From Clostridium scatologenes (GTDB taxonomy: Bacteria > Bacillota > Clostridia > Clostridiales > Clostridiaceae), in assembly GCF_000968375.1 (NCBI RefSeq), contig NZ_CP009933.1, forward strand, positions 4,092,001-4,156,000: 64,000 nt of DNA, in the 5' to 3' direction. Positions within the stretch are counted from its first letter, which is position 1. Each line of letters begins with the position of its first letter. The notes under the pieces are model-generated. The model was not told the origin of the DNA. It saw only the letters and a program-made list of their open reading frames with translations, and did not search any database. Below, piece after piece: positions 16,657 to 25,735 of this stretch. The translations under genes and the position numbers were made by a program.

Positions 16657-18006
16657 TTAATCATTTAAACATTCACTCTTATTAAATAATCTGTTCTTTT
16701 CCTTATTCTCATACATTTTTTTATCTGCTATTTCGTACAGCTTATCAAAGCTTTCTCCATCATTAGAATAAATAGTGTATCCAGCTGAAATGCCAATCTT
16801 TAAGTGCAATTCGTCTATAACCATGGGTAAAGATATTCTCTCTGATATCTTGTCCATTATTTGTTTAACAGTATCCTCACTTTTGATATTACTAATAAAG
16901 ACAAGATACTCATCTCCACCAAAACGTGACAATCTATCTACACTTCGTAACATCCCATTAATACGTTTTGATACTTCGATTAAAACAGCATCTCCTACTG
17001 GATGTCCTAATTTATCATTTATATATTTGAAATTATTTAAATCAATTAATATCATTCCATGATTTTGATTTTTTTTAGACAATTTTTTCTGTACAAAAGC
17101 TTTAAAAGCCTTTTTATTTAAAGTTCCTGTTAAAACTTCTTTTTTTGCTTCTTCAATTCTTTCTTGGTAAAAATTCACACACCAATAAACAAGAAAAAAA
17201 CCTAATAAGGCAACTATATAAAATAAATAACTCAAATCCTGTAAACTTGAGCTTCCTTGATTCCACCCTTTTTGTGGATATATCGCTATTTGCCATTGAT
17301 TATCGGGTAATTCAATTGTTTTTACAATTACATCTTTACTAAAAATTTCATAATCTCCCCATAAGTTTTTTTGTTCTTTCTCTTCTTTATTTGTCTTTAT
17401 TGCAAATAAATAATTTTCATCTTGCAGTTTTTTTTCATATTTTTCTATAAGCTTAGTAAAATTAATCCCTATAATAGAAAGTCCCCAAAACTTCTCTTTC
17501 TCATTTTCCATTATAAAAATTGCTTTACGATTAAAAACTAAATACTTACCTTGTTTTGACTTAACCGGTCCCTGTGTGACTGGTATTCTTTTCTCTACAG
17601 CCTGTTCAACATAATTTTTTCTTTCGGGATCATTCAACAAATTATGTCCCATAGCTGCTTCATTTCCTTTCAATGGATAGATCATTGAAACAATAGCATT
17701 AGGTGCTAACTGAACACTATCTATATTTTTGTTTTGTTTTAATATAAGTCTTGCATAATCATTTATAGTTTCTTTTGTTGTATCTGGATTATTTGAAATA
17801 ATAACATCAAAAAAATCTGCATATTGAAGGCCTTCATTAAGTTCATTTTGAATACCATCACTAACAGATACTAATTTCTGCATTGCCAAAAGCCGATTTG
17901 AATTATTATTTGCTACTATCTGAGCTTTTTGTATTCTAGAAAAAGTATATACCAAGATAGCAGTTACTGCTATTGCAGCTGCCATCGAAATAACTTTTTT
18001 CCTCAT
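16657..18006 (-). CDS. CHASE-GGDEF diguanylate cyclase
   Basis: A 449-residue membrane protein. An N-terminal membrane segment (about 8-25) precedes an extracytoplasmic CHASE domain (about 50-215, with VQLAPNAIVSMIYPLKGNEA), a second membrane segment (about 255-277) and a GGDEF domain (about 285-440). The active loop is RFGGDEYLVF, and an intact RSVD five residues before it fits the c-di-GMP inhibitory I-site. It should make c-di-GMP in response to a small external ligand and be feedback inhibited. It is divergent from the riboswitch-controlled genes at 18684-21239, so its product may be read by the adjacent riboswitch. Confidence 0.9.
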   Translation of the reverse strand: MRKKVISMAAAIAVTAILVYTFSRIQKAQIVANNNSNRLLAMQKLVSVSDGIQNELNEGLQYADFFDVIISNNPDTTKETINDYARLILKQNKNIDSVQLAPNAIVSMIYPLKGNEAAMGHNLLNDPERKNYVEQAVEKRIPVTQGPVKSKQGKYLVFNRKAIFIMENEKEKFWGLSIIGINFTKLIEKYEKKLQDENYLFAIKTNKEEKEQKNLWGDYEIFSKDVIVKTIELPDNQWQIAIYPQKGWNQGSSSLQDLSYLFYIVALLGFFLVYWCVNFYQERIEEAKKEVLTGTLNKKAFKAFVQKKLSKKNQNHGMILIDLNNFKYINDKLGHPVGDAVLIEVSKRINGMLRSVDRLSRFGGDEYLVFISNIKSEDTVKQIMDKISERISLPMVIDELHLKIGISAGYTIYSNDGESFDKLYEIADKKMYENKEKNRLFNKSECLND

Positions 18007-18421
18007 TCGCTCACCACCTATACAATATACTAATATATCTATATATTTTTAACGATATTGAAAATTTTCTCACAGCAATCTTATAAAGATACTTATCTAA
18101 CTTACTTGATTTCAAATACTTCATTTGTCCTAAATCTACAATTAATACTTTTAAATTAAATTCAAAAATTGGATATATAATGACATTATACACCCAATTA
18201 TTATTACTTTCTACAAAAATCTTTTATTATTCCATTAACTTCAATTATGAAAATATATTTCCAAAAGGCCTTAAATTCTTGTGAATTAAAATAATCCATA
18301 AATTCAAAAGAATTAAATTGATATTTTCTGCAGATTATTTGTATAATATGTTATCCTAATTTAAAGTTTGTTCGTAATAAATTTAATCTATTCATATAGC
18401 TATAGAAATAAAATGTTTTCA

Positions 18422-18450
18422 TTGAATTCTGTAAAATTTTGGTGTAGTAT
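18422..18450 (+). promoter_or_regulatory. Sigma-A-type promoter for the riboswitch transcript
   Basis: TTGAAT (18422-18427), a 17-base spacer and TAGTAT (18445-18450) lie just before the aptamer. Transcription would start near 18457, placing the aptamer at the 5' end of the RNA. Confidence 0.55.
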
Positions 18451-18469
18451 AGTTTATATAAATATTGAT

Positions 18470-18553
18470 AATAGCACACTTATCGAAAGATAAGGTCGCA
18501 AAGCTATGGGTCTTAAGAAATTTGCTTTTCTATGATTGCCAGGTTGCCAAAGT
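18470..18553 (+). ncRNA. GEMM-I riboswitch aptamer (c-di-GMP-I class; possible cGAMP-type base)
   Basis: The sequence has the GEMM-I pattern: GCACAC, a stem closed by the GAAA loop (CTTATCGAAAGATAAGG), CGCAAAGC, GGGTCTTAAG, a variable second helix, then TGATTGCCAGGTTGCC. It lies on the plus strand upstream of the KAS III-like gene and is followed by a terminator, so ligand binding should change read-through. By alignment to the Vibrio Vc2 RNA, the base at position 20, which is G in c-di-GMP binders, appears to be A here. A at this position is associated with cGAMP or mixed recognition. The aptamer call is firm; ligand preference is not. Confidence 0.85.
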
Positions 18554-18585
18554 TAATTTATCTCAAGAAACTCATGTATATTTGT

Positions 18586-18630
18586 GTGTCTATTATTTAG
18601 TAGTAAATAATAGACACTTTTAATTTTTTA
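18586..18630 (+). terminator. Riboswitch expression-platform terminator
   Basis: A perfect 13-bp stem (GTGTCTATTATTT and complement, 6-nt loop, 18586-18617) is followed by a T-rich tract. It lies between the aptamer and the ribosome site AAGGAGGG of the next gene, so control is by transcription termination. Confidence 0.85.
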
Positions 18631-18683
18631 AAAATAAGCTTTATAAACTGATAAAATGTTTCTTTAAGGAGGGCATAATAAAT

Positions 18684-19670
18684 ATGGGAGTAAAATTAAG
18701 TTATATTGATGTATGTCATGGATCAAAGGTGGTTTCAAATAATTTTTATATTGAACATTTTAGAAGACAAGACAAAGATATCAAGCATCTACTGGAAGAT
18801 GTGATGGGCAGAGATAAAAGATATATGCTAAACGATGACGAATCAGTCCTTCAACTTGTTATAAAAGCAGGGAAATCTGTATTAAAAAAGGCTAACCTTG
18901 AAGGAAAAGACATTGATGCAATTATATATTCTTCCATATTACCAGAATATATATCACCTGCAACATCAATTTTTATACATAAGGAATTGAATATGAGTCC
19001 TAATGTAATGTGCCTTGATGTCAATGCTAATTGCGCTGGAATGGCTATTGCTTTTGAAAATATGTCAAATTATCTTATGTCATCAAAGCATGCCAAAAAA
19101 GCTCTTATTATTGGTTGTGATGATGATAACGCTATTATAGATCCTAACAATGAACTGTGTTATGGTAATTATGGTTATGCAGCATGTGCAATGGTTTTAG
19201 AAAAAGTTGATGAGGATTGTGGCTTAATTGATAATCAATATTACGTAAATACAGATATAGTGGACAAAGTTCTTTATCCAAGCCACGGATTTTCAAATTT
19301 TTTAAAATCAAAAAATTTGGATGAGCTTTACCTTAAGTGGCTTCCTTTTAGCGTTGAAAATTTAATTTCAAATGCTGTAGACATTATGGAAAAAATGATT
19401 AAGCAAAATGGAATTACAAAAGATGATATAAGTATGTTTTGCTTTTCACAGCTTGCAGTTAAAAATATATATAAAATAAGACAAGCTATGGGCATATCTG
19501 AAGAAAAAAGTTTATATATTGGCAACAAATATGGATACACAGGTACAAGCAGTCCATTCATAGCACTTTATGAGGCTATAGAAAAAGGCAAAGTAAAAAG
19601 GGGCGACTATGTAATGATTTGGACGTTTGCTGCAGGATCACAGGGCATAGTTATATTATTGAAATATTAA
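18684..19670 (+). CDS. Atypical KAS III-like (FabH-family) acyltransferase
   Basis: A 328-residue thiolase-fold protein of the FabH/ketoacyl synthase III group. The nucleophile Cys117 is present in VNANCAGMAI. The usual catalytic His (PHQ motif) is replaced by Ser255 in FCFSQLAV, and the usual Asn (YGNT) by Tyr285 in YGYTGTSS; the terminal FGGG-type loop reads FAAGSQG. It is therefore unlikely to do the standard decarboxylative condensation and may instead transfer acyl groups, as some secondary-metabolism relatives do. It is the first gene behind a c-di-GMP-class riboswitch, with a chemoreceptor 36 bases downstream. The substrate is unknown. Confidence 0.85.
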   Translation: MGVKLSYIDVCHGSKVVSNNFYIEHFRRQDKDIKHLLEDVMGRDKRYMLNDDESVLQLVIKAGKSVLKKANLEGKDIDAIIYSSILPEYISPATSIFIHKELNMSPNVMCLDVNANCAGMAIAFENMSNYLMSSKHAKKALIIGCDDDNAIIDPNNELCYGNYGYAACAMVLEKVDEDCGLIDNQYYVNTDIVDKVLYPSHGFSNFLKSKNLDELYLKWLPFSVENLISNAVDIMEKMIKQNGITKDDISMFCFSQLAVKNIYKIRQAMGISEEKSLYIGNKYGYTGTSSPFIALYEAIEKGKVKRGDYVMIWTFAAGSQGIVILLKY

Positions 19671-19706
19671 ATAAGTTTGAAATAAAATTATATAATGGAG
19701 GTATAT

Positions 19707-21239
19707 ATGGAATATACAGAAAGCTTTCAAAAAACATTCAATAAGAAATCATTAAAACTAGTTTTAATAATTTATATGGTATGTTGCTTTATGTCTTTTA
19801 TATGCTTTTCTGGTATGAAATTAATTGGCATAAACAATGAAATAACTTCAACTGCATTAGTTATACTTGGTATACTTGTTGCTATTTATGGAATAGTATT
19901 TTACAATTGCTATAAATGGGTAGTTTCCTATGATGGTGATGATTCAAAAGCTTTAAATGCAACTAAAACTTTAACTTTAGTAATAACGTATTTTCAATAC
20001 TTATATCTTAATTTTACCATGCATTTGAATTCTGTATGGATGATAGCCATCTTTTTTGTTATCCTTGGAGCTTTGTTCTTTGATATGAAAATGATAATAG
20101 CTTCAATAGTATTAAGTACTCTATGTATTGTAACTATATTTATTCATAATCCATCTATTCTTAAATATGAAAGATTATCAAGTGGAGAAATATGCATGAC
20201 TATAGTTACTGTGGCTATTACTTTTACACTTCTCTTTATAATAGTTTATATCGCATCAAAGCTCTTGAAATCAATTAGTAAAAAGGAAGCTGAAATTAAG
20301 GAAGAAAACCAAAAGTTACTTGAATTATTTGAAAAAATATCTGAAATTTCAAATACTGTCTTATCATCTAGTGAAAATTTAAGTACTTCTATTGCAGAAC
20401 AAACAAATTCTCTTGTGAAAGTTTCAGATGCAACAAGCCTCGCATCTCAAAACTCTGATGAAATGCTTGATAAATCAAACAGCAATGAAGCCATTCTTCA
20501 TACTTTATTGAACACTAATGAGGTTGTTGTTGATAAGGTCAAAGATAGTAAAAATAAGATAAATAACCTCCTAGAAATTACAGAAGAAAATCAAAAATCG
20601 TTGAATGATACTCTTTCGATTATTTTAGATATAAAAGATAAAATAGGAAATACATTTGAATCAACTAAAGACCTTGAAGAAAAATCTGCTAAAGTCGATG
20701 AAATATTGAATATTATTGGGAATATTTCTGAACAAACTAATCTTCTTGCTTTAAATGCTTCAATCGAGGCAGCAAGAGCAGGAGAGTATGGTAAGGGTTT
20801 TTCAGTAGTAGCAGATGAAATTAGAAAGCTTTCTGAAGATACAAAACAATCTTTAGATCAAGCAAGTACAATAGTAAATGAATTAAAAAACAAAATTAAC
20901 ATAGTACAGAATCAGATGAGTAGCAATAATAAAAAATCTCTTGAAGGAAATAGCATTATAAATGAAACTGTGAATAGAATAAACGATATGAACAAGCATT
21001 TAAAATCATTTAGCAGCAATGTTGTCGATATAAGTGAAGCATCCAATACTTTATTTTCACAGACTGAAAATGCTGTTAAATTCAATAAAAAAATATCAGA
21101 TATAACTAAAAATACAATATCACAATATAGTACTGTAGCTGAAACAATTTCTCAAAATGCTGCTGCCAGTGAGGAAATTGAAGCAAACATAAATGAGCTA
21201 AAAAATATAGCTAAAAACATGAATAAACTCGTAAAATAA
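19707..21239 (+). CDS. Methyl-accepting chemotaxis protein with multi-span membrane domain
   Basis: About 510 residues. The first 190 or so form about six membrane segments with almost no extracellular loop domain. There is no obvious HAMP; a coiled-coil signalling domain follows with the conserved hairpin tip (SEQTNLLALNASIEAARAGE, then GFSVVADEIRKLS). ATG 19707 follows GGAGG; the ATG 12 bases earlier overlaps that ribosome site. It should couple to CheA/CheW or a related pathway. The second place in a riboswitch-controlled unit with the KAS III-like enzyme ties it to cyclic dinucleotide levels. Confidence 0.88.
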   Translation: MEYTESFQKTFNKKSLKLVLIIYMVCCFMSFICFSGMKLIGINNEITSTALVILGILVAIYGIVFYNCYKWVVSYDGDDSKALNATKTLTLVITYFQYLYLNFTMHLNSVWMIAIFFVILGALFFDMKMIIASIVLSTLCIVTIFIHNPSILKYERLSSGEICMTIVTVAITFTLLFIIVYIASKLLKSISKKEAEIKEENQKLLELFEKISEISNTVLSSSENLSTSIAEQTNSLVKVSDATSLASQNSDEMLDKSNSNEAILHTLLNTNEVVVDKVKDSKNKINNLLEITEENQKSLNDTLSIILDIKDKIGNTFESTKDLEEKSAKVDEILNIIGNISEQTNLLALNASIEAARAGEYGKGFSVVADEIRKLSEDTKQSLDQASTIVNELKNKINIVQNQMSSNNKKSLEGNSIINETVNRINDMNKHLKSFSSNVVDISEASNTLFSQTENAVKFNKKISDITKNTISQYSTVAETISQNAAASEEIEANINELKNIAKNMNKLVK

Positions 21240-21309
21240 AAAATATAAGAACTAGGGAGATAATGCCTCTAAATTTATTGGAGAAGCCTTAAAGTTTTAT
21301 ACTGAATGG

Positions 21310-21348
21310 AATGTACCTAGATTTGAGTAAATCAAATCTAGGTACATT
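21310..21348. terminator. Terminator after the chemoreceptor gene
   Basis: A perfect 17-bp stem (AATGTACCTAGATTTGA and complement, 5-nt loop) lies between the convergent chemoreceptor and acetyltransferase genes. The T tracts are weak on both sides, but the position suits both transcripts. Confidence 0.7.
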
Positions 21349-21379
21349 GTTAAATTATAAACTTAAAAATCTCAATATT

Positions 21380-21832
21380 TTAAATCATTTTATTTTTATA
21401 TAACATATCTATATGCGGAATATTATCTTCTAAATATTCATCTGAAACTTCTTTAAAACCAAGACTTTTATAAAAATTAATCAAATATGCCTGTGCTTGA
21501 ATTTTAATCTCTTTCTCATTTAAATTTAATTCTATAAAATTGATTGCTTTTAACATCATTTCTCTTGATATACCTTTGCCTCGATAATTTTTATTCACCA
21601 ATACTCGTCCAATAGATATTTCATCATATGAAACACCTTTCTTCAAGATTCTTAAATATGCAATAATTTTATCATTATCTTGAAGGTACAAATGATATGC
21701 ATTTTCATCTTTACCATCACAATCTTGGTAAGCACATTGCTGTTCTACAATAAACACTTTGTTTCTTATTTCTAAAATTTTATATATTTCTTCAACTTTT
21801 AATTCTTTAAACTTTTTTAATTCCCAATTCAA
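21380..21832 (-). CDS. GNAT acetyltransferase, ElaA family
   Basis: A 150-residue GNAT-fold protein. The ElaA signature IRNKVFIVEQQCAYQDCDGKD is visible near residue 25, with the acetyl-CoA loop IGRVLVNKNYRGKGISREMM (about 75-95) and the late Y-KSLGFKEV segment. The substrate is unknown. It appears monocistronic, with ribosome site AAAGGAGGAAAAG before ATG 21832. Confidence 0.85.
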   Translation of the reverse strand: MNWELKKFKELKVEEIYKILEIRNKVFIVEQQCAYQDCDGKDENAYHLYLQDNDKIIAYLRILKKGVSYDEISIGRVLVNKNYRGKGISREMMLKAINFIELNLNEKEIKIQAQAYLINFYKSLGFKEVSDEYLEDNIPHIDMLYKNKMI

Positions 21833-21915
21833 TGCTTTTCCTCCTTTAGTTAGTTATATATTTACATTTAAGTTGTTTAATAACAAAATTATGCATTAAA
21901 GTAAATAGTAATCAA

Positions 21916-22296
21916 TTAAAAATTTGATCTCGCCTCATCAAGTTTAAGTTGTTCTTCACCCCATATAGACAATTCATTCAATGCAGGCAATAATGCTTTA
22001 CCTCTTTCTGTTAGCGCATATTCAACTTTGGGTGGAATCGTTTCATATTGAATTCTAACAATAAGATTATGTTCTTCTAATTCTTTTAAAGATTTTGTAA
22101 GCATCATATTAGTAATACCTTTAACTTTTCGCTTTAATTCATTATATCTAGTAAAATTGTTTTCAAATAAGTACCACATGATAGGCAACTTCCATTTTTG
22201 TCCAATAATTTGTAATGCATATATAAGTGGACATTTTGTCTCATATATATTATTACCATCAGTAAATTGCTCATTGCAATCCGTGTCATTCCTCAT
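21916..22296 (-). CDS. HxlR-family transcriptional regulator
   Basis: About 126 residues with the HxlR winged helix: CPLIYALQIIGQKWKLPIMWYL, RYNELKRKVKGITNMMLTKSL, the wing YETIPPKVEYALTERG. A conserved N-terminal Cys (before PLIYAL) is the redox- or electrophile-sensing residue in relatives such as YodB and HypR. ATG 22296 follows GAGGTG with 7-nt spacing. It is divergent from the flavoprotein gene at 22429, its likely target. Confidence 0.88.
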   Translation of the reverse strand: MRNDTDCNEQFTDGNNIYETKCPLIYALQIIGQKWKLPIMWYLFENNFTRYNELKRKVKGITNMMLTKSLKELEEHNLIVRIQYETIPPKVEYALTERGKALLPALNELSIWGEEQLKLDEARSNF

Positions 22297-22319
22297 AATC
22301 ACACCTCTTTTAAATTTAA

Positions 22320-22338
22320 TAGTATACTTTTTATACTA
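22320..22338. promoter_or_regulatory. Candidate HxlR operator palindrome
   Basis: TAGTATACTTTTTATACTA is a perfect 7-bp inverted repeat with a 5-base spacer in the divergent HxlR-flavoprotein promoter region. A second AT palindrome lies at about 22375-22398. HxlR proteins bind such sites as dimers. Confidence 0.5.
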
Positions 22339-22428
22339 AAGCAGAAAAAACTGCGTACTTATATATTTATACCTTTATGATATATAATTATATCATAAAT
22401 AAAAAGAATAAGCATGAGGGGTGTTGTT

Positions 22429-23082
22429 ATGAAAATTTATGCTATTAATGGAAGTCCAAGAAAAAATAAAAATACAGCTACATTACTTCAAAAAGCTTTA
22501 GATGGAGTAAAAAAAGCTGCAAAAGATAAAGAAATTGAAACTGAAATAATTAATTTATATGATTTAAATTATACTGGGTGTAAAAGTTGCTTTGCCTGTA
22601 AAAAACTTGGAGGTAAAAGTTATGGAAAATGTGCTATAAAAGATGATATTTACGAAGTTTTAGAAAAGGTATCTCAATCTGATGGACTTATTTTTGGTTC
22701 ACCAATATATTTTAGTAATATAACAGCTCAACTACTGGCTTTTTTAGAAAGACTATTATTTCCTTATTTAGTATATGATAAAAATTATTCTTGTATTGCA
22801 CCAAAGAAAATACCAACAGCATTTATTTACACAATGAATGTTCCAGAAAATCTTATGGAACAAATTGGTTATCCAAAAACCTTCAATCACATTGAACAAA
22901 CTATTGAACATATATTTACAAAACCATTAGTTATGTATTCAAATGATACTTATCAATTTGATGATTACTCAAAATATGAATCTAGCGCCTTTTCTGAAGA
23001 AGCAAAAGCATCACATAGAAAAATACAATTTCCTTTAGATTGTCAAAAAGCATTTGAATTAGGTGTAAATCTAATAAAATAA
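22429..23082 (+). CDS. Flavodoxin-like NAD(P)H-dependent FMN reductase with Cys motif
   Basis: About 217 residues. The start MKIYAINGSPRKNKNTATLL is the FMN-binding loop of the NADPH-dependent FMN reductase/flavodoxin-like family. It is followed by a Cys-rich segment (GCKSCFACKK, then GKCAIKDD) resembling the cluster site of iron-sulfur flavoproteins, and SPIYFSNITAQLLAFLER. It probably reduces small electrophiles or quinones with FMN. ATG 22429 is chosen because GAGGGGTG precedes it. It is divergent from an HxlR regulator, a pairing typical of redox-stress responses. Confidence 0.82.
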   Translation: MKIYAINGSPRKNKNTATLLQKALDGVKKAAKDKEIETEIINLYDLNYTGCKSCFACKKLGGKSYGKCAIKDDIYEVLEKVSQSDGLIFGSPIYFSNITAQLLAFLERLLFPYLVYDKNYSCIAPKKIPTAFIYTMNVPENLMEQIGYPKTFNHIEQTIEHIFTKPLVMYSNDTYQFDDYSKYESSAFSEEAKASHRKIQFPLDCQKAFELGVNLIK

Positions 23083-23096
23083 ATTATTAATTAAAT

Positions 23097-23141
23097 AACT
23101 CCATTGAAATATTGAATTAAACTTTATATTTCAATGGAGTT
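23097..23141 (+). terminator. Terminator after the FMN reductase
   Basis: A perfect 15-bp stem (AACTCCATTGAAATA and complement) is followed by TTTATATTTA. It starts 15 bases past the stop codon. Confidence 0.85.
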
Positions 23142-23201
23142 TTATATTTACTTAATTATACTTTGATACTATTATTTTACATTAAAACTTCATATCCATT
23201 G

Positions 23202-24152
23202 TTAATTTATTTCAATTGTAGGAAATTTTAAATCCTTATATTTAGCAAATTTTTTCTTAACTTTTGTTAGATTTTCTTCCGTATAGAAACCACCTTGTGT
23301 ATGAATAATTTCCTTTACATGTTCTTTTCTACCTTCAGTATTTGTACGATCTCGACTTAATCCATCTTCTTGAATTACAAACTTCCACTTACCTTCTTCT
23401 GTCTTTTCTAAATTTCCACCTGCACCACAAACTTGACATTCAACTGGGAAATATAATCCATCCCATTGTGGTTCCCCTAAAATTAGTGCATTTGAATGAC
23501 AATTTGGACACCATCCCATACCTTCATCACCAAGCCAGCCTCTTTCTGATACTTTTGTGTTTAATGATTTCATGATATTTTCACCCATCTTATGAGCACG
23601 TTCAATCATATCATCATGTAATAAACATTGTTTTGGTGCTGGTACTCTTGTTGCTAAATACATATCCACTACTTTAAAGTCATTGGTAAAACATGTAGCT
23701 TGCATACCTTCTAAGGCCATTGATTGCCATGAACGAGTAGATCCTCCAACTGCAATTAACCCTGCAACTCTATCTCTATGTTCAATTGCTCCAATTGATT
23801 CTAAAAATGCTGATTCATATGCAAGATTTCTATGCATAAATTTTGAAAATGTTGCTGTTGGCATTAAATCATAGGTTGGTGCTGATGCAATTATAGCATC
23901 TACATTTAACATAACATCCATAATTGCCTGTTTATCATCTTTTTTACTTAATGTACAACCAACATTTTTTCCACTACTCATACCATGTGTACAAGCTGTA
24001 CATCCTGAACATTCCATAATATTGTAATCTCTTAAATTGATCATTTTAACTTCTGCACCTTGTTCTTGACAAGCTAATAATGCTTCCTTTAATAAAATTT
24101 CAGAATTTGAATCCTTTCTTCCTGCAGTGATACCTAATACTGTAAAAGCCAT
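23202..24152 (-). CDS. Iron-sulfur-flavoprotein-like NAD(P)H reductase with C-terminal zinc ribbon
   Basis: A 316-residue protein. The N-terminal flavodoxin-like domain has the FMN loop GITAGRKDSNSEILL, a cluster-type motif CSGCTACTHGM...GCTLSKKDD, and SAPTYDLMPTATFSKFMHRN. The C-terminal part (about 215-255) carries two CxxC pairs, WCPNCHSNAL and VECQVCGAGG, a rubredoxin-like or zinc-ribbon site. It likely passes electrons to an unknown substrate. It is divergent from the PucR-type regulator at 24376, probably its controller. Confidence 0.8.
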   Translation of the reverse strand: MAFTVLGITAGRKDSNSEILLKEALLACQEQGAEVKMINLRDYNIMECSGCTACTHGMSSGKNVGCTLSKKDDKQAIMDVMLNVDAIIASAPTYDLMPTATFSKFMHRNLAYESAFLESIGAIEHRDRVAGLIAVGGSTRSWQSMALEGMQATCFTNDFKVVDMYLATRVPAPKQCLLHDDMIERAHKMGENIMKSLNTKVSERGWLGDEGMGWCPNCHSNALILGEPQWDGLYFPVECQVCGAGGNLEKTEEGKWKFVIQEDGLSRDRTNTEGRKEHVKEIIHTQGGFYTEENLTKVKKKFAKYKDLKFPTIEIN

Positions 24153-24375
24153 AATATAATCTCCTTTTAATAAACTTAATATTTTTCTTAAAGCGTTTTT
24201 TAATTTTATGTTTTATTTTTTTAAAGATATAAATTTCCGCTTACAAAATCAAATCATTTGTTATAATGTTAACATGTGAAGACGTTGAATTCATCCAAAA
24301 TAAGTCTTAAAATAATTTCTAAAATTGCTTACTAATTAGACATTTTTCTAATTCACATAAAATAAGGAGAAACTT

Positions 24376-25644
24376 ATGCAGAAAAAAAATGATTTATATA
24401 AAAAGAAATACGAAATTTATAATAGTTTATTTACTGAAAATAGTATAGATGGAATTCTTAACATAGGTGAAAATTTTTTAGGTAATCCTATTTTTATTTT
24501 AGATACAAGTTATCGCATTATCACTCGCTCAAACCTAGCTAAACTTGACAACTCAAGTTTAGAAACTTATAACGGAGAAAGTTATCTTTTGCTAGATATT
24601 ATTCAATTAATGAAAAAAAATAAATGTATTGATAAAATCTATAATTCAGATAACGCCTTTTTTTATAACTCAGACGAGATTTTAATTTTTTGTTCTATTA
24701 GAATTAGTAATATTACTGTTGGATATATATCTGTTTTACAAAGTAAAAGAGGATTCAATGACGAAGATTTAGAATTGACAAATGTGCTATCTAAGGTATT
24801 TTCCATTCAATTTCAGAAAGAAAACTTATTTATTAGTAATTCTGGATTGGATGAAGAATATTATTTAACAGATTTATTAATGAATAGAATAGATAATATT
24901 GAATACATAACCAAACGATTAGAATATATAAATTTTAATTTATATGAAAACTTCATCATACTTTCAATACCATTTAAACAAAAATATAATGATTATAGAG
25001 ATAATTTCGGATTAAAAGAATTAATAAAGAACTTTAAACATATACTAAGGAATTGTATTTCAACATATTATAGGGATAAGATTATTTTTCTTATAAGTAA
25101 TGAACATAAAAAGGTTATTGATGATTCTCTTAAACAAACCCTTTTAGAATTTTTGAAATTAAACAATTTACGATGTGGCATTAGCATGGTTTTCGAAAAC
25201 TTATTAGATATACAAGATTTCTTTTATCAATCTATATATGCTTTAGAGTTATCATCATGTATGAAAATAGATAGTACTATAAATTATTTTGAAGATTATA
25301 TAGAGTACTATTTATTTAATATGTCTATGGATACAAACAATGATTCTTATAAAATAAATTTACTAACTTTAGTTCATCCTTGGATTAAAAAGCTCATTAA
25401 ATTTGATGATCAGAATAAAACAGATTTGCTTAAAACTCTAAAAACCTATATAGAAAATAATAGGAATGCACATGCTACATCTATTCAATTAAATATACAT
25501 AGAAGTACATTTTTTTACCGCTTTAATAAAATCCAGAATATACTCGATACATCATTAGGTAACAATTATGATATATTCAAATTAGAACTTTCATTTAAAA
25601 TTTTAAATTATAATGCATTAACAAGAAAACATAGCAGCCTGTAA
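24376..25644 (+). CDS. PucR/CdaR-type transcriptional regulator
   Basis: A 422-residue protein. The N-terminal 150 residues look like a GAF-type sensory region (ILDTSYRIITRSNL; FCSIRISNITVGYISVLQS). A middle GGDEF-like/CdaR segment follows, with a C-terminal PucR HTH (about 365-415) in LKTYIENNRNAHATSIQLN and HRSTFFYRFNKIQNIL. Ribosome site AAGGAG is well placed. Divergence from the flavoprotein gene at 23202-24152 suggests local control of that gene. The ligand is unknown. Confidence 0.82.
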   Translation: MQKKNDLYKKKYEIYNSLFTENSIDGILNIGENFLGNPIFILDTSYRIITRSNLAKLDNSSLETYNGESYLLLDIIQLMKKNKCIDKIYNSDNAFFYNSDEILIFCSIRISNITVGYISVLQSKRGFNDEDLELTNVLSKVFSIQFQKENLFISNSGLDEEYYLTDLLMNRIDNIEYITKRLEYINFNLYENFIILSIPFKQKYNDYRDNFGLKELIKNFKHILRNCISTYYRDKIIFLISNEHKKVIDDSLKQTLLEFLKLNNLRCGISMVFENLLDIQDFFYQSIYALELSSCMKIDSTINYFEDYIEYYLFNMSMDTNNDSYKINLLTLVHPWIKKLIKFDDQNKTDLLKTLKTYIENNRNAHATSIQLNIHRSTFFYRFNKIQNILDTSLGNNYDIFKLELSFKILNYNALTRKHSSL

Positions 25645-25659
25645 GTTTCTATTTAAAGT

Positions 25660-25735
25660 ACCTACAGACTGTTGTAGGTTTTAATGATGAAGGCGAGGCA
25701 TGACTTTTAAAATCCACTACTTAGTTAATTTTATT
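25660..25735. repeat. Degraded ssrA 3'-end copy (att-like), outermost
   Basis: On the minus strand this reads a GCCTTCATCA segment resembling the ssrA end GCCTCCACCA (plus-strand 25685-25696). It is preceded by AGTGGATTTT-type sequence and followed by a small hairpin (25660-25679) in the place of the ssrA terminator. It is closely related to the copy at 31682-31751, differing mainly by transitions. It fits an old attachment-site remnant at the far border of the ssrA-adjacent island. Confidence 0.5.

Noticed and set aside
18011..18193. Minus-strand frame of 60 codons upstream of the CHASE-GGDEF gene
   Set aside because: AT-driven composition, no ribosome site, no recognisable domain; it overlaps the likely cyclase promoter.
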